Below the pieces are notes generated by a model, which was given only the letters and a program-made list of their open reading frames with translations, was not told the DNA's origin and searched no databases. Of a stretch of DNA of 64,000 nt, positions 54,861 through 64,000 are shown piece by piece (position 1 is the stretch's first letter; each line of letters opens with the position of its first letter). Made by a program: the position numbers and the translations under genes. Location: contig NZ_CP100390.1 in assembly GCF_026016465.1 (NCBI RefSeq), positions 558,001 to 622,000 on the forward strand, written 5' to 3'. The DNA comes from Alkalimarinus alittae. GTDB lineage: Bacteria > Pseudomonadota > Gammaproteobacteria > Pseudomonadales > Oleiphilaceae.

Positions 54861-55439
54861 TTATTTATCTAAAAAATTTTTCAATAGATCATGGCCGTGC
54901 TGGGTGAGAATCGACTCAGGGTGAAATTGAACCCCTTCGATATCCAGTGTTTTATGGCGCACGCCCATAATTTCTTCCATGCTGCCGTCTTGGTTTTCTG
55001 TCCAAGCCGTCACTTCTAGGCAGTCTGGAAGATGATTTTTACAGATGACTAATGAGTGATAACGGGTCGCTTCAAAAGGGTTTGTGAGCCCCTTAAATAC
55101 ACCGGCATCAGCATGTTTAATCATCGATGTTTTGCCGTGCATCACTTGGCCCGCCCGAACGACTTTGGCACCAAAAACTTGGCCAATGCTCTGATGTCCA
55201 AGGCAGATGCCCAATATAGGTAGTTTGCCGGCGAAGGTTTCAATTACCTTCATGGAAATACCTGCTTCGTTGGGTGTACAAGGGCCGGGAGAAATCACAA
55301 TTTTCTCTGGGTTGAGCGCTTTTATCTGTTCGATAGTGATTTCATCATTACGATGAACCTGCACATCCGCCCCTAGTTCGCCCAAATACTGGACGACGTT
55401 GTAGGTGAATGAGTCATAATTGTCGATCATAAGAAGCAT
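54861..55439 (-). CDS. trpG: Anthranilate synthase component II (glutamine amidotransferase)
   Basis: TrpG supplies ammonia from glutamine to TrpE (and may also serve PabB). The triad is visible: Cys in '[12 protein letters not shown]', and His and Glu in '[11 protein letters not shown]'. The start ATG at 55439 ('[11 protein letters not shown]') has GGAG 6 bases upstream, giving 192 residues; a GTG/ATG 18 bases earlier (55457) is less likely. The 89-bp spacer after trpE holds a GGGTG/CACCC hairpin (about 55505-55525). Confidence 0.96.
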   Translation of the reverse strand: MLLMIDNYDSFTYNVVQYLGELGADVQVHRNDEITIEQIKALNPEKIVISPGPCTPNEAGISMKVIETFAGKLPILGICLGHQSIGQVFGAKVVRAGQVMHGKTSMIKHADAGVFKGLTNPFEATRYHSLVICKNHLPDCLEVTAWTENQDGSMEEIMGVRHKTLDIEGVQFHPESILTQHGHDLLKNFLDK

Positions 55440-55528
55440 AAATTGCTCCAGTAGCAATAAGTTTCAATAGAACAAGTATCAACAGCACATATTTTAATCA
55501 ACTAGGGTGTGTTTTGCCCACCCAGTTG

Positions 55529-57010
55529 TTAGCCGTCTAGCCCTTTAGTGGCCATGGCAACGGCTTTAAAAATGGCCCGGCCTTTATTCATGGTTTCTTT
55601 CCATTCGAGCCTCGGTATAGAATCCGCAACTACGCCAGCACCCGCTTGAATATGCAGCTTTTTGTCTTTAATGACCGCCGTTCGAATAGCAATCGCGGTA
55701 TCCATATTACCATTCCAAGATAGATAGCCTACAGCGCCACCATATACCCCCCGTTTAACGGGTTCTAGCTCGTCGATGATTTCCATCGCTCTGATTTTTG
55801 GTGCGCCGCTGAGCGTTCCGGCAGGTAGCGTTGCTTTGAGTACATCAATGGGAGAAACCCCTTCTTTTAGCTGACCTTTGACGTTTGATACGATATGCAT
55901 CACATGAGAGTAACGCTCTACAACCATCTTGTCGGTGAGCCTTACCGTGCCTATTTTGCTCACTCGGCCTGCATCGTTTCGACCTAGGTCGATGAGCATT
56001 AGGTGTTCTGCAATTTCTTTAGGGTCGGCTAATAGTTCTTTTTCTAAGGCTAAATCTTGTTCTTCTGTCGCCCCTCGTTTACGAGTCCCTGCGATGGGTC
56101 TGACGGTGACTTCGTTGTCTTCAACACGGGCTAAAATTTCGGGTGATGAACCGACAATATAGAAGTCTTCGAGGTTTAAAAAGTACATATACGGCGAAGG
56201 ATTCAAGCAGCGAAGGGCGCGGTATAAATCCAACGGCTCTGCTTCAAAGGGGATAGACATTCGTTGCGCGATGACCGTTTGCATAACGTCACCCGAGAGA
56301 ATGTACTCTTTAATCTTGTCGACAGAGGCTTCAAATCGCTCTTGTGTGAAACCAGAAACAAAGTCACTTTCGGTGACTTCGGTTGGTGATATTTGCTTTT
56401 CAAACGACGAGGTCGATACGGTACGTAGTTTGTGTACTAGTTGGTCGAGCGCTTTTTGCGCATTTCCGTAAGCATGGGGCTCAGCAGGGTCGGCATGGTG
56501 AATCAATATAAGTTTGCCGCTAAGATTATCAAACACTACGACTTCTTCTGAGACCATCAACAATATGTCGGGTGTTCCCAACGGGTCTTGAGGCGCTTTT
56601 CCAGATAGTCTGGGCTCAATATAGCGCACTGTGTCATAGCCAAAATAACCGACCAGCCCGCCATTAAAACGGGGGAGGTCTGGCAAGTCCGCAGCACGAT
56701 AGCGTGTTTGAAATACTTCGATAAACGCAAGGGGGTCTTCAACTTCGCAAGTCTCAACGATATTCCCATCTTGGGTGATGGTGACTTGATGACCGCTGAC
56801 CTTGAGTATCTTTCGGCAGGGCAAGCCGATGATAGAATACCGGCCCCATTTTTCTCCGCCCTGAACTGACTCAAGGAGGTACGAGTACGGGCCGCTGGCA
56901 AGCTTCATGTAGCTGCTTAAGGGGGTGTCGAGGTCGGCTAAGACTTCTCGAGTAACAGGTATGCGATTAAATCCCTCTTCTGCGAGGCGATCAAACTGTT
57001 CTGGTGTCAT
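55529..57010 (-). CDS. trpE: Anthranilate synthase component I
   Basis: TrpE converts chorismate and ammonia to anthranilate. It has 493 residues. The tryptophan feedback site '[14 protein letters not shown]' (LLES-type, here 'YLLESVQGG') is present in the N-terminal domain. The chorismate-binding domain has '[15 protein letters not shown]', '[11 protein letters not shown]', '[12 protein letters not shown]' and '[17 protein letters not shown]'. It is the first structural gene of the trp set and is preceded by a candidate leader peptide. Confidence 0.97.
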   Translation of the reverse strand: MTPEQFDRLAEEGFNRIPVTREVLADLDTPLSSYMKLASGPYSYLLESVQGGEKWGRYSIIGLPCRKILKVSGHQVTITQDGNIVETCEVEDPLAFIEVFQTRYRAADLPDLPRFNGGLVGYFGYDTVRYIEPRLSGKAPQDPLGTPDILLMVSEEVVVFDNLSGKLILIHHADPAEPHAYGNAQKALDQLVHKLRTVSTSSFEKQISPTEVTESDFVSGFTQERFEASVDKIKEYILSGDVMQTVIAQRMSIPFEAEPLDLYRALRCLNPSPYMYFLNLEDFYIVGSSPEILARVEDNEVTVRPIAGTRKRGATEEQDLALEKELLADPKEIAEHLMLIDLGRNDAGRVSKIGTVRLTDKMVVERYSHVMHIVSNVKGQLKEGVSPIDVLKATLPAGTLSGAPKIRAMEIIDELEPVKRGVYGGAVGYLSWNGNMDTAIAIRTAVIKDKKLHIQAGAGVVADSIPRLEWKETMNKGRAIFKAVAMATKGLDG

Positions 57011-57106
57011 TGTTGTATCCTTTCGTGTTCTACAGTCACTGCGGGGCTATTTGCGCCGCTTAAATATCGAACTTTAACGGTGTTCTGGCGTTTGAAATGT
57101 GGTGTG

Positions 57107-57175
57107 TTATCTGCGCCATCGGGCGATAATCTCGTCGCCAAGCCAATTAAAGTTGTTATTTGTTGTGTTCTGCAC
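57107..57175 (-). CDS. Candidate trp operon leader peptide (TrpL)
   Basis: A 22-codon frame on the minus strand starts with GTG at 57175, with GGAG 9 bases upstream, and reads MQNTTNNNFNWLGDEII then ARWRR before TAA. It contains two Trp codons in 22. Between them lies a GGCGA/TCGCC stem that could form or melt depending on ribosome position. It ends about 96 bases before trpE. Attenuation of trpE is established in Pseudomonas putida. A terminator hairpin with a clear T-run was not found, so the regulation is not certain. Confidence 0.55.
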   Translation of the reverse strand: MQNTTNNNFNWLGDEIIARWRR

Positions 57176-57241
57176 GTCGGAATACTCCAAAAAATAGATC
57201 TTTTAAGTCTTTTATCTGGCACTTAGCCAAGAGTCTCTAGA

Positions 57242-57928
57242 TTACAGTAGCTCAATGAGTGAATCAATAACTGCATCGGGTGAGGCATCGTGAATACTTT
57301 CACCATGATTATAGCCATAACTCACACAGACCACTGGTACATTTATCGCTTTGGCGGCCGTTACATCGCTAATTGAGTCGCCAATCATCACCGTTTCTGC
57401 CGCAGTACAGTTAGCTTGTTGCATACAGTATATTAGCTGATCCGGCGCTGGTTTTTTATTTTCCAACGTATCGCCACTAATAACATAGTTGAAATGAATG
57501 CCTAGTTTGCAGAGTAGTTGATCGGTGAATCGCCCAGGTTTATTGGTCACGATAGCTAAGATGCACTCATCTGCCGCCAGTTTTTTCATGACCTCGATAA
57601 CACCAGGGTAAAGGGTGCTTTTATCACCATTTACTTTGTGATACTGAATCATGAAGTGGCGGAACCCTTCTTCATAGATATCCGCTGGGATACTTTCAAG
57701 ATCTTGGGTTCCCATGCTATCTGCCAAGGCTCGTTTCACCAGTGTCGCTGCACCGTTTCCTACCCACACGCGAACTTTGTCTTCCCCTGCTGCTGGGCGG
57801 TCTAAGTGATGCAGCATTTGGTCGATGGCGGTTGCTAAGTCTGGAACGCTATCAACTAAGGTTCCATCCAAGTCAAACATAACCAGTTTAGGTGATGAAT
57901 TAGGAAACAAAGAATCGAGTACGGTCAT
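57242..57928 (-). CDS. gph: Phosphoglycolate phosphatase
   Basis: A 228-residue HAD hydrolase that removes phosphate from 2-phosphoglycolate, a product of DNA 3'-end repair. The nucleophile motif is 'VMFDLDGTLVDSVPDL', motif II/III 'AIVTNKPG' with a Lys in 'KKPAPDQL', and motif IV 'MIGDSISDV'. The rpe-gph-trpE order is typical for this group of gammaproteobacteria. Confidence 0.93.
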   Translation of the reverse strand: MTVLDSLFPNSSPKLVMFDLDGTLVDSVPDLATAIDQMLHHLDRPAAGEDKVRVWVGNGAATLVKRALADSMGTQDLESIPADIYEEGFRHFMIQYHKVNGDKSTLYPGVIEVMKKLAADECILAIVTNKPGRFTDQLLCKLGIHFNYVISGDTLENKKPAPDQLIYCMQQANCTAAETVMIGDSISDVTAAKAINVPVVCVSYGYNHGESIHDASPDAVIDSLIELL

Positions 57929-57978
57929 TTATATATCCTGATGAGTGTTAGTGAGTGCCTCACCTTTATAGGTATAAT

Positions 57979-58012
57979 CTCCGCCACTATCGCGACAGAG
58001 AGAATGGCGGAG
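57979..58012. promoter_or_regulatory. Stem-loop between rpe and gph
   Basis: CTCCGCCA (57979-57986) pairs with TGGCGGAG (58005-58012). There is no T-run on either strand, so it may protect or attenuate the rpe-gph transcript rather than end it. Confidence 0.4.
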
Positions 58013-58041
58013 GCGGTGATACGCCTCGCTTCGTGATGATC

Positions 58042-58725
58042 TTAAGCTTGAGTACTGTCGGCCAATGCCAGTTGTGCTCTCATCGCATCAATCGTTTCTT
58101 TATAATTATCGGTTTTGAAAATGGCGGAGCCGGCGACAAAAGTATCAGCACCTGCCTCTGCGATTTCACGAATATTATCAACGGTTACGCCACCATCAAT
58201 TTCAAGTCGGATTGCACGCCCACTTTGATCGATTTTTTCTCGTGCGATACGAAGCTTGTCGAGAGTGCCAGGAATGAACTTTTGACCGCCAAAGCCTGGG
58301 TTCACCGACATTAGAAGGACCATGTCGAGTTTGTCCATGACATAATCCATATAATGCAGCGGGGTGGCAGGGTTAAACACTAAACCTGCTTTACAGCCGC
58401 CATCACGAATCAGTTGTAATGAGCGGTCGATATGGTCAGAGGCTTCAGGGTGAAACGTGATATATGTCGCGCCCGCATCAATAAAAGAGCGGATCATGTC
58501 ATCAACTGGTTTAACCATTAGGTGGGCATCGATAGGCGCTGTCACGCCATGCTTTCTTAATGCTTCGCAGACCATTGGGCCGATCGTCAAGTTGGGGACA
58601 TAATGGTTATCCATTACGTCAAAGTGAACGATATCAGCACCGGAGCTCAGTACGGTGTCAACTTCTTCTCCAAGTTTTGCAAAATCAGCCGATAAAATAG
58701 AAGGTGCAATTTTAAAGTCAGGCAT
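58042..58725 (-). CDS. rpe: Ribulose-phosphate 3-epimerase
   Basis: Rpe interconverts ribulose-5-phosphate and xylulose-5-phosphate in the pentose phosphate pathway. It has 227 residues and a TIM-barrel. Signature parts are '[17 protein letters not shown]', '[18 protein letters not shown]', '[13 protein letters not shown]', '[13 protein letters not shown]' and 'EIDGGV'. The metal and catalytic Asp/His residues are present. It leads the cluster with gph downstream. Confidence 0.97.
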   Translation of the reverse strand: MPDFKIAPSILSADFAKLGEEVDTVLSSGADIVHFDVMDNHYVPNLTIGPMVCEALRKHGVTAPIDAHLMVKPVDDMIRSFIDAGATYITFHPEASDHIDRSLQLIRDGGCKAGLVFNPATPLHYMDYVMDKLDMVLLMSVNPGFGGQKFIPGTLDKLRIAREKIDQSGRAIRLEIDGGVTVDNIREIAEAGADTFVAGSAIFKTDNYKETIDAMRAQLALADSTQA

Positions 58726-58904
58726 GAGCGTCTCTTTTGTTGAGTGGTGTTGAAAGCACTAATTTTGAACGTACTAATAATGAAGGAATTACTCAGGTCG
58801 TGTTGGCCTGCTTCCCATTACCGATGAAATTTGCGATATTCTAACTGAATGAGTCGAAATAGTAATCCTCAATGCACCTTTTACAGTGGCTAATCAATAA
58901 TTTT

Positions 58905-60167
58905 ATGACCGTAAAAAAAATATTGTGCGTAAAAAATATAGTGTTAACGTTAGCTCGTTTTTTTCGCGCTGGCTGTGTGTTCTTGGTGCTTGGTTTGTCT
59001 TTGCCATTAGCGGTCAGTGGAGAGGAGAATACGGCTGATGAAGGTAACAATACCACAGGCGTTAGTGATGGCGGTGACGCGAGTGATGAGGGGAAAATTG
59101 CACCACTTGAGACGGCAAAAAGAGTCCACTTATCCCCCGAGTCTATGAAACAGGCGGCCCTTGCTGACGAATCAGTTAAGAGTCAAATTGTTTGGCTTCA
59201 AAGCTCAGAGCGTTCAGAAGGCGAGAGCGCTTTTCTTGCACTGGAGCTTTATGAAAATTCAGCGGAGTCTCAGGGGGCGGTCATTCTTATTCATGGAGCT
59301 GAGCAGCATCTCAATTGGCCTAACGTAATCAAACCACTCAGAACGCTATTGACGGATGATGGGTGGTACACGTTATCGATCATGCTGCCTTATAAGGACT
59401 CCGCCTCAGTGCCTGCTCGAGATTTGCAGGCAAAAGTCAATGAGACGGTTGAGGCATCGGACACTGCACCTCGGTTTTCAGGGCGGTACGCCAAGTTCGA
59501 CATAGCTAAAAAAGAGGGCGGTGAAGAGGTAGGGGGCGATGCTGCAGAAAATGTAGATGGCGAGAATGATTTAAATAGTGCTGAAACCAGTGTAGATGAT
59601 GAAGCGGAGCCCACTGAAACGGCTGCTGATTTAGCGGCAGAAGATTCAGGTGAAGATGTTATTGATATTTCCGCCAATGAGAAAGAGGTTGTTCCTACGG
59701 CCATACCTTTTGAAGAAAAAGTACAAATGAGGCTCAAGTCAGCGCTGGACTATGTTGCCAAAAAAAGTTATCAAAATATTGTGTTAGTTGGCTATCAACA
59801 AGGCGCCCAAGGTGTGTTGACGTACTTATCGAAGAATAAAGGTTTTTTACCTGAAGAGGGGGTGTCGGTTATTTGGGTTGATGCTCAGTTAACCGAGACT
59901 CAGCAGTTAGATTTTGGCAAGTTAGGAGGGGATTCGTTTCCGCTAAAAATATTGGATGTGGTTGATTCATCCTCCCGTACAGGGGTTGCTGAAGGTAAAA
60001 GGCGATCAGGGCAAGCGAAACGAAATAGCTATACCGGTTACTCTCTCGTTAAATTGCCAATTGCTGATATGGGGTCGATGGAGGTAAGTACATTAACGCA
60101 ACGGATTCGTAGTTGGCTTAAGGTTAATGCACCAGGCATGCAGACAGCGGTAAAGAAGACTAACTAG
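58905..60167 (+). CDS. DUF3530 family exported protein (alpha/beta-hydrolase-like)
   Basis: A 420-residue exported protein of the DUF3530 group. A signal peptide ends near 'LPLAVSGEE'. The core has an 'VILIHGAEQHLNWP' strand-loop and a nucleophile-elbow-like 'VLVGYQQGAQGV'. A strongly acidic low-complexity insert (about residues 205-265, rich in Glu, Asp and Ala) separates the two halves. ATG at 58905 is chosen because it leaves a shorter N-region before the hydrophobic core; 58872 is an alternative and neither has a clear ribosome site. It overlaps the end of murU by 8 bases (convergent). Function unknown. Confidence 0.75.
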   Translation: MTVKKILCVKNIVLTLARFFRAGCVFLVLGLSLPLAVSGEENTADEGNNTTGVSDGGDASDEGKIAPLETAKRVHLSPESMKQAALADESVKSQIVWLQSSERSEGESAFLALELYENSAESQGAVILIHGAEQHLNWPNVIKPLRTLLTDDGWYTLSIMLPYKDSASVPARDLQAKVNETVEASDTAPRFSGRYAKFDIAKKEGGEEVGGDAAENVDGENDLNSAETSVDDEAEPTETAADLAAEDSGEDVIDISANEKEVVPTAIPFEEKVQMRLKSALDYVAKKSYQNIVLVGYQQGAQGVLTYLSKNKGFLPEEGVSVIWVDAQLTETQQLDFGKLGGDSFPLKILDVVDSSSRTGVAEGKRRSGQAKRNSYTGYSLVKLPIADMGSMEVSTLTQRIRSWLKVNAPGMQTAVKKTN

Positions 60168-60894
60168 ACGGTTCACCTGATAAAATATATTGGTTAAGCT
60201 GTTCTAAGCGTTCTGGTGTGCCAATATCCATCCAAGTACAGTTTGTTTTGTGGCCACTGACCTGCTGATTTCTCATCGCGTCTTTTAATAATGGCGCGAG
60301 AGGGTGTTTACCTGGTGTACAGTGATCAAAAAGTTTTGCACTCAACAGGCTGATGCCGCTAAAGGTGAGTTTTTCGCTATGCTTGATGTTATCTGAGTTA
60401 TCTTCTGATATTGCTCCATTCTCAAATAGATGAAAGTCACCGCTGGGGTGTTGGGATGGGTTGTCTACCATGACTAAGTGAGCGAGCGTTGAGTCTGGTA
60501 GGTTGGTTGCTATATTAAGCAGTTCTGCGTAATCAAAGTCTGACCAGACATCACCGTTGACCACAATAAAAAAGGGCTCATCCTTATTAGATAGCAGAGG
60601 TAGTGCATTGATGATGCCGCCTGCGGTTTCAAGGGGTGACGCTTCATGTATGACTTGAATCGAGCAGCTAGATGACGCCGTGTCGCTGGTCAGAATGCTG
60701 TCGATATAGTCTGAAATTTGATGACCTAACCATGATGTATTGATAACCACATCCTTGATGCCGGATGCCGCTAATCTATCCAGATGATATTGAATTAAAG
60801 GTTTTCCTGCAGCCTTGAGCAGAGGTTTGGGGGTGTGGTCGGTCAGTGGCCGCATTCGAGTGCCAAGGCCTGCGGCTAAAATCATTGCTTTCAC
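60160..60894 (-). CDS. murU: N-acetylmuramate alpha-1-phosphate uridylyltransferase MurU
   Basis: MurU makes UDP-MurNAc from MurNAc-1-phosphate in the cell-wall recycling shortcut that bypasses de novo synthesis. It has 244 residues, with the nucleotidyltransferase start 'AMILAAGLGTRMRPLTDHTPKP', 'VVNGDVWSDFDY' for the metal site, and a C-terminal 'WMDIGTPERLEQL'. It follows amgK by 4 bases. This amgK-murU pair is found in pseudomonads and relatives but not in E. coli, and can confer intrinsic fosfomycin tolerance. Confidence 0.93.
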   Translation of the reverse strand: MKAMILAAGLGTRMRPLTDHTPKPLLKAAGKPLIQYHLDRLAASGIKDVVINTSWLGHQISDYIDSILTSDTASSSCSIQVIHEASPLETAGGIINALPLLSNKDEPFFIVVNGDVWSDFDYAELLNIATNLPDSTLAHLVMVDNPSQHPSGDFHLFENGAISEDNSDNIKHSEKLTFSGISLLSAKLFDHCTPGKHPLAPLLKDAMRNQQVSGHKTNCTWMDIGTPERLEQLNQYILSGEPSS

Positions 60895-60898
60895 TATA

Positions 60899-61972
60899 CT
60901 ACAACCCTTGGCTGGCCGCGGCTTCTGGTTGAGAGTGGGTTGCCGGTGGTGGTAGCTGGTGATTAATTGCGGGTATTACGACGGCTTTTAACCAGTGATT
61001 AAAGTCATTTAATTGCGTGTAGTTAGACGAAACACGTTCGATATAGTTAACGGTTCTCGGTATATCGTTTAGATAGTCGTGCTTACCATCTCTTAGGGAT
61101 AGCCTTGCAAAAATCCCGGCCGCTTTCAGGTGCCGTTGTACGCCCATAAGATCAAACCAACGCTGAAACTGTGAATAGTCTGCGTTATGCAACCCTGCGT
61201 CAAGGGTGGCTTGATGAAATGCTTGCAGTTGTTGTTCAATAAATGAAGCGGGTAATACGATATAACAGTCACGTAATAGAGATACTGCATCGTAGGTGAT
61301 GGGGCCCATGACGGCATCTTGGAAATCGATAACGCCAATAGAACCGTCACTCAAGGCCATTAGGTTTCGAGAATGATAGTCTCTGTGCACGCACACAATC
61401 GGTTGGGCTAGCGCTTCATCTATCAGAAACTGAAATGACTTGTTGAGTTGATCATGGTCTTCTGGGCTTAGTTCAATGCCGAGCTTTTTTGATACGAGCC
61501 ATTCGCGAAATAGTTCCATTTCACGTGCAAGTAGCGTGCTATCGTATGGCGGCAGGGCGTGATCTTCAGGTGAGCTGCAAGATTGAATGTGCGTTAACGT
61601 ATTTAAAGCAGACCTATAAAGTGATTCTGTTTTATTGGGCGCTGTGATGGTGGTGTCCAATAATAGCGTATTGCCAAAATCGCTGAGTAGCATAAAGCCT
61701 TGAGCTAAATCGAAGGCTTTAATATGAGGCACTTGAATGGCTAGTGACTCCCAGTGGCGTGCAATAGCGACAAAAGGGCGGCTGTCTTCTTTTTCTGGCG
61801 GCGCATCCATGGCAATCCATTGATGCGTTAACGATGGGGCGCCCTTCTGTTGTTGCTCAACTCTAAAGTATCGGCGGAAGCTCGCATCGCCAGAAACTGG
61901 GGCGATCGTAAACGTGTCACCCTTAAATTGTTGCTCCAACCACTTGTGTAGTTGTTGTAGTCTTAGATCCAT
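60899..61972 (-). CDS. amgK: N-acetylmuramate/N-acetylglucosamine kinase AmgK
   Basis: AmgK phosphorylates the anomeric carbon of MurNAc (and GlcNAc) released in cell-wall recycling. It has 357 residues of the aminoglycoside phosphotransferase fold, with the catalytic loop 'CVHRDYHSRNLM' and the metal-binding 'GVIDFQDAVMGP'. The N-terminal 'GDASFRRYFRV' is the nucleotide-binding start typical of AmgK. Operon with murU; divergent from lptD as in Pseudomonas. Confidence 0.93.
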   Translation of the reverse strand: MDLRLQQLHKWLEQQFKGDTFTIAPVSGDASFRRYFRVEQQQKGAPSLTHQWIAMDAPPEKEDSRPFVAIARHWESLAIQVPHIKAFDLAQGFMLLSDFGNTLLLDTTITAPNKTESLYRSALNTLTHIQSCSSPEDHALPPYDSTLLAREMELFREWLVSKKLGIELSPEDHDQLNKSFQFLIDEALAQPIVCVHRDYHSRNLMALSDGSIGVIDFQDAVMGPITYDAVSLLRDCYIVLPASFIEQQLQAFHQATLDAGLHNADYSQFQRWFDLMGVQRHLKAAGIFARLSLRDGKHDYLNDIPRTVNYIERVSSNYTQLNDFNHWLKAVVIPAINHQLPPPATHSQPEAAASQGL

Positions 61973-62165
61973 AACGCTATTTACTCATGTTAGTTGCGCA
62001 ATATTATGCCCCGCAATGGCCTTTGATGGAACCGTAAGCTGTTGACATGTTAATTCAACGTGACGATTGGGTTAAAGCTATGGAGACTATTGCCATAACC
62101 GTTTATCATTGCGGGTTTATTTGTCACTATTTACATGCACCCATTTGCGGAGTAGTCAGCATAAA

Positions 62166-64000
62166 ATGACTAAAACGGTTTATCGATTTGCACATATATT
62201 AGTGCTGCCGCTGATTATTGGTTCCGCTCAATCATTGGCTGACGAGCTGAATTCAGAGACTGGCCGGGCTAAAACGGCAGCAGAAATTGATTGGCGCCCT
62301 ATTGACCAGATGACTGAAGCAGAACGCAGTAAGTTATCCGCGGTGTGTAAGGGCGGCTATGTGGTCCCCTCATACTTGCCAGAAGGCAGTGTTAGCTCAT
62401 CTGGCGACCCTTCAGAAACACCGATGCGCGTTTTGGCAGATAGCGCTTCGTTTGATGCCGAGCAAAATGCTTATGTCGAGGGGGGGGTTGAAATTACCCA
62501 GTCGCCCTATTTTTTGACGGGTAGCACAGCTAAATTAAATCAAAGCACCCAGCAGGTGACGGTTAAAGGGGGTATACAACTAAGAAGCCCTGAGATGTTC
62601 TTAACCGGCGACACTGTTAATTATGATATTTCAACGGGGGCATTTGATATTGAAGGTGCCTCATACCTTGCACATGAGCAAGGGTTTCGTGGTCAGTCTG
62701 CGACCGTAAAGCGACCCTCAGAAAACTTGGTCGTAATTGAAAAGGGTACCATCACCCGTTGCGACCCTGATGATAAAGCATGGTCGATAGCAGCCAGTGA
62801 AATCACGCTTGATCAAGAAGAAGGTGTGGGGTATGCCAAGCATTTTCGCTTTAGAGTTCAAGATGTACCTATTTTCTACTTTCCTTGGGTGACGTTCCCG
62901 ATTAATGATGACCGAAAAAGTGGTTTCTTGTACCCGTCCATTGGAAGCTCCAATGTAGGGAGAGGGTTGGCGCTTTCAGCTCCGTATTATTTTAATTTAG
63001 CCCCTGATTATGATGCGACGTTAACGCCTCAGTATGTTCATGGTAGAGGGATTTATACGGAGCTAGAAGGTCGTCATTTAAATACCTTCGGGCTGTCGAA
63101 GATAAACCTCGGCTATATTAATGATGATGAAGAATACATCGAAGAGTACCCGTGGAGCGATGGCGAACGCTGGGGGCTCAGTTTTGAAAATGAATCGAAA
63201 CTTGCTGCAGGCTGGTCATCCAGCATTGATTATAATGTGGTTAGCGATGACGATTATCTTGAAGACTTAGCGCGGACGCTTAGCATAAACAATGATACAC
63301 ATATCGATCGGGTCGGTAAGATCAGCTATGTCGGTGATGTTTGGCAGTTTGATGGCGCGGTCCATGGTTACCAAACCGTTGACTCAAATATCACCGAAGC
63401 CAACAAACCTTATTCCAGGCTACCGGAGCTTAATCTGGTTGGCAGTTGGGATAATGAAGTGTTTGACTGGACTGTTGGATCTCAATATACCTACTTCTTC
63501 CGCGATAACGAGCTACTAACCGGTAATGACAAGGTGCAGGGTAGTCGTTTAAGGATAAAGCCAGAGGTATCATTACCCATGGAGCAACTATGGGGCTATA
63601 TCACACCATCACTAAAGATTGACCAAAGTAACTATGCGCTTGAAGATAACGGCTTAGGGGATGATGACATTAGTCGTACTGTACCGTTTGCAACTCTTGA
63701 TGCGGGTCTTTATTTTGATCGTCCTTTTCAGTTTGGTACCCAGGATTATAACCAAACACTAGAGCCTCGAGTGTTTTATGTGCATTCACCAGAGGTCAAG
63801 CAGGATGATATTCCTGACTTCGACACGTCTGTAAAAACATTCAGCTATTCACAGCTGTTTTCGGATGATCGATTTGTTGGTGGTGATAGGGTGGGTGATA
63901 ATAATCGTGTTACATTAGGTTTAACCTCCCGCTTCACGCAGCTTTCTAGCGGTATCGATAGTGCCGTTTTTAGCATTGGTAAAATCTATTATTTTGAAGA
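62166..64000 (+). CDS. lptD: LPS-assembly protein LptD, 5' part (runs off the window)
   Basis: LptD is the outer-membrane beta-barrel that, with LptE, inserts lipopolysaccharide into the outer leaflet. 611 complete codons lie in the window with no stop. A signal peptide (to about residue 24) is followed by the beta-jellyroll (LptA-like) domain with 'YVEGGVEITQSPYFLTG'. The diagnostic 'YFPWVTFPINDDRKSGFLYPS' region and barrel strands come next. The first disulfide-forming Cys is in 'LSAVCKGGY' and another is in 'TITRCDPDD'. An AGGAG-type site is not clear; GGAG lies about 13 bases upstream. Confidence 0.96.
   Translation, partial: MTKTVYRFAHILVLPLIIGSAQSLADELNSETGRAKTAAEIDWRPIDQMTEAERSKLSAVCKGGYVVPSYLPEGSVSSSGDPSETPMRVLADSASFDAEQNAYVEGGVEITQSPYFLTGSTAKLNQSTQQVTVKGGIQLRSPEMFLTGDTVNYDISTGAFDIEGASYLAHEQGFRGQSATVKRPSENLVVIEKGTITRCDPDDKAWSIAASEITLDQEEGVGYAKHFRFRVQDVPIFYFPWVTFPINDDRKSGFLYPSIGSSNVGRGLALSAPYYFNLAPDYDATLTPQYVHGRGIYTELEGRHLNTFGLSKINLGYINDDEEYIEEYPWSDGERWGLSFENESKLAAGWSSSIDYNVVSDDDYLEDLARTLSINNDTHIDRVGKISYVGDVWQFDGAVHGYQTVDSNITEANKPYSRLPELNLVGSWDNEVFDWTVGSQYTYFFRDNELLTGNDKVQGSRLRIKPEVSLPMEQLWGYITPSLKIDQSNYALEDNGLGDDDISRTVPFATLDAGLYFDRPFQFGTQDYNQTLEPRVFYVHSPEVKQDDIPDFDTSVKTFSYSQLFSDDRFVGGDRVGDNNRVTLGLTSRFTQLSSGIDSAVFSIGKIYYFE

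Noticed and set aside
57007..57222. 71-codon frame on the minus strand between gph and trpE
   Set aside because: Different phase from the leader peptide and no protein family character; the 22-codon leader with ribosome site explains the region better.

Overview
The window is a chromosomal segment of a Gram-negative gammaproteobacterium, most likely a marine Oceanospirillales/Alteromonadales type. Several gene groups support this. amgK-murU lies divergent to lptD and rpe-gph-trpE-trpG-trpD-trpC runs as one block, as in pseudomonad-like lineages. The UvrD, CpxR/CpxA and TrxC proteins are close in sequence to the E. coli ones. c-di-GMP enzymes and hybrid histidine kinases are plentiful, and base composition is moderate to AT-leaning. 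Genus cannot be fixed from the sequence alone. No rRNA or tRNA genes and no CRISPR array were seen.

Layout. 0-12.5 kb: housekeeping and accessory genes (YjbR-like, Asp/Glu racemase, RlmJ, an HxlR regulator divergent to a molybdopterin oxidoreductase across a twin operator, a small Lar-like zinc ribbon, a large membrane PAS-SSDEF-EAL protein, UvrD, and an orphan TakP-like TRAP binding lipoprotein). 12.7-14.6 kb: a large lipoprotein of unknown function. 14.8-28.7 kb: an accessory island with a two-partner secretion locus (TpsB then a roughly 3,160-residue filamentous-haemagglutinin/CdiA-like TpsA), a small lipoprotein and probable immunity genes, an orphan toxin tail with its own probable immunity gene, a REP-associated tyrosine transposase with its repeats, and an IS21 remnant. 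28.7-45.8 kb: YeeE/YedE pair, acyl-CoA ligase, DUF3302-HlyD pair, two methyltransferases, DUF3087, a GGDEF-EAL protein, TrxC, Rof-like, YqjG, Slt, hydrolase-TrhA pair and a two-component system. 45.9-52.8 kb: a Cpx-like envelope stress module (cpxA-cpxR divergent from a Spy/CpxP gene) and a BarA-type hybrid kinase. 52.9-58.7 kb: trpC-trpD-trpG-trpE with a candidate leader peptide, then gph and rpe. 58.9-64 kb: DUF3530 protein, murU-amgK, and the 5' part of lptD, which runs off the end.

The most unusual part is the two-partner secretion locus. TpsB is interrupted by one in-frame TAA codon, with an otherwise perfect reading frame on both sides. TpsA is split by a -1 shift that falls exactly on a T TTT TTA heptamer in the correct phase for -1 ribosomal slippage. 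Either both partners were inactivated recently, or expression needs recoding, or there are sequence errors. Downstream, a composite repeat of the REP/RAYT type brackets a toxin tail, a probable immunity gene and the transposase. This resembles an orphan toxin-immunity cassette caught inside a REP-bounded unit.
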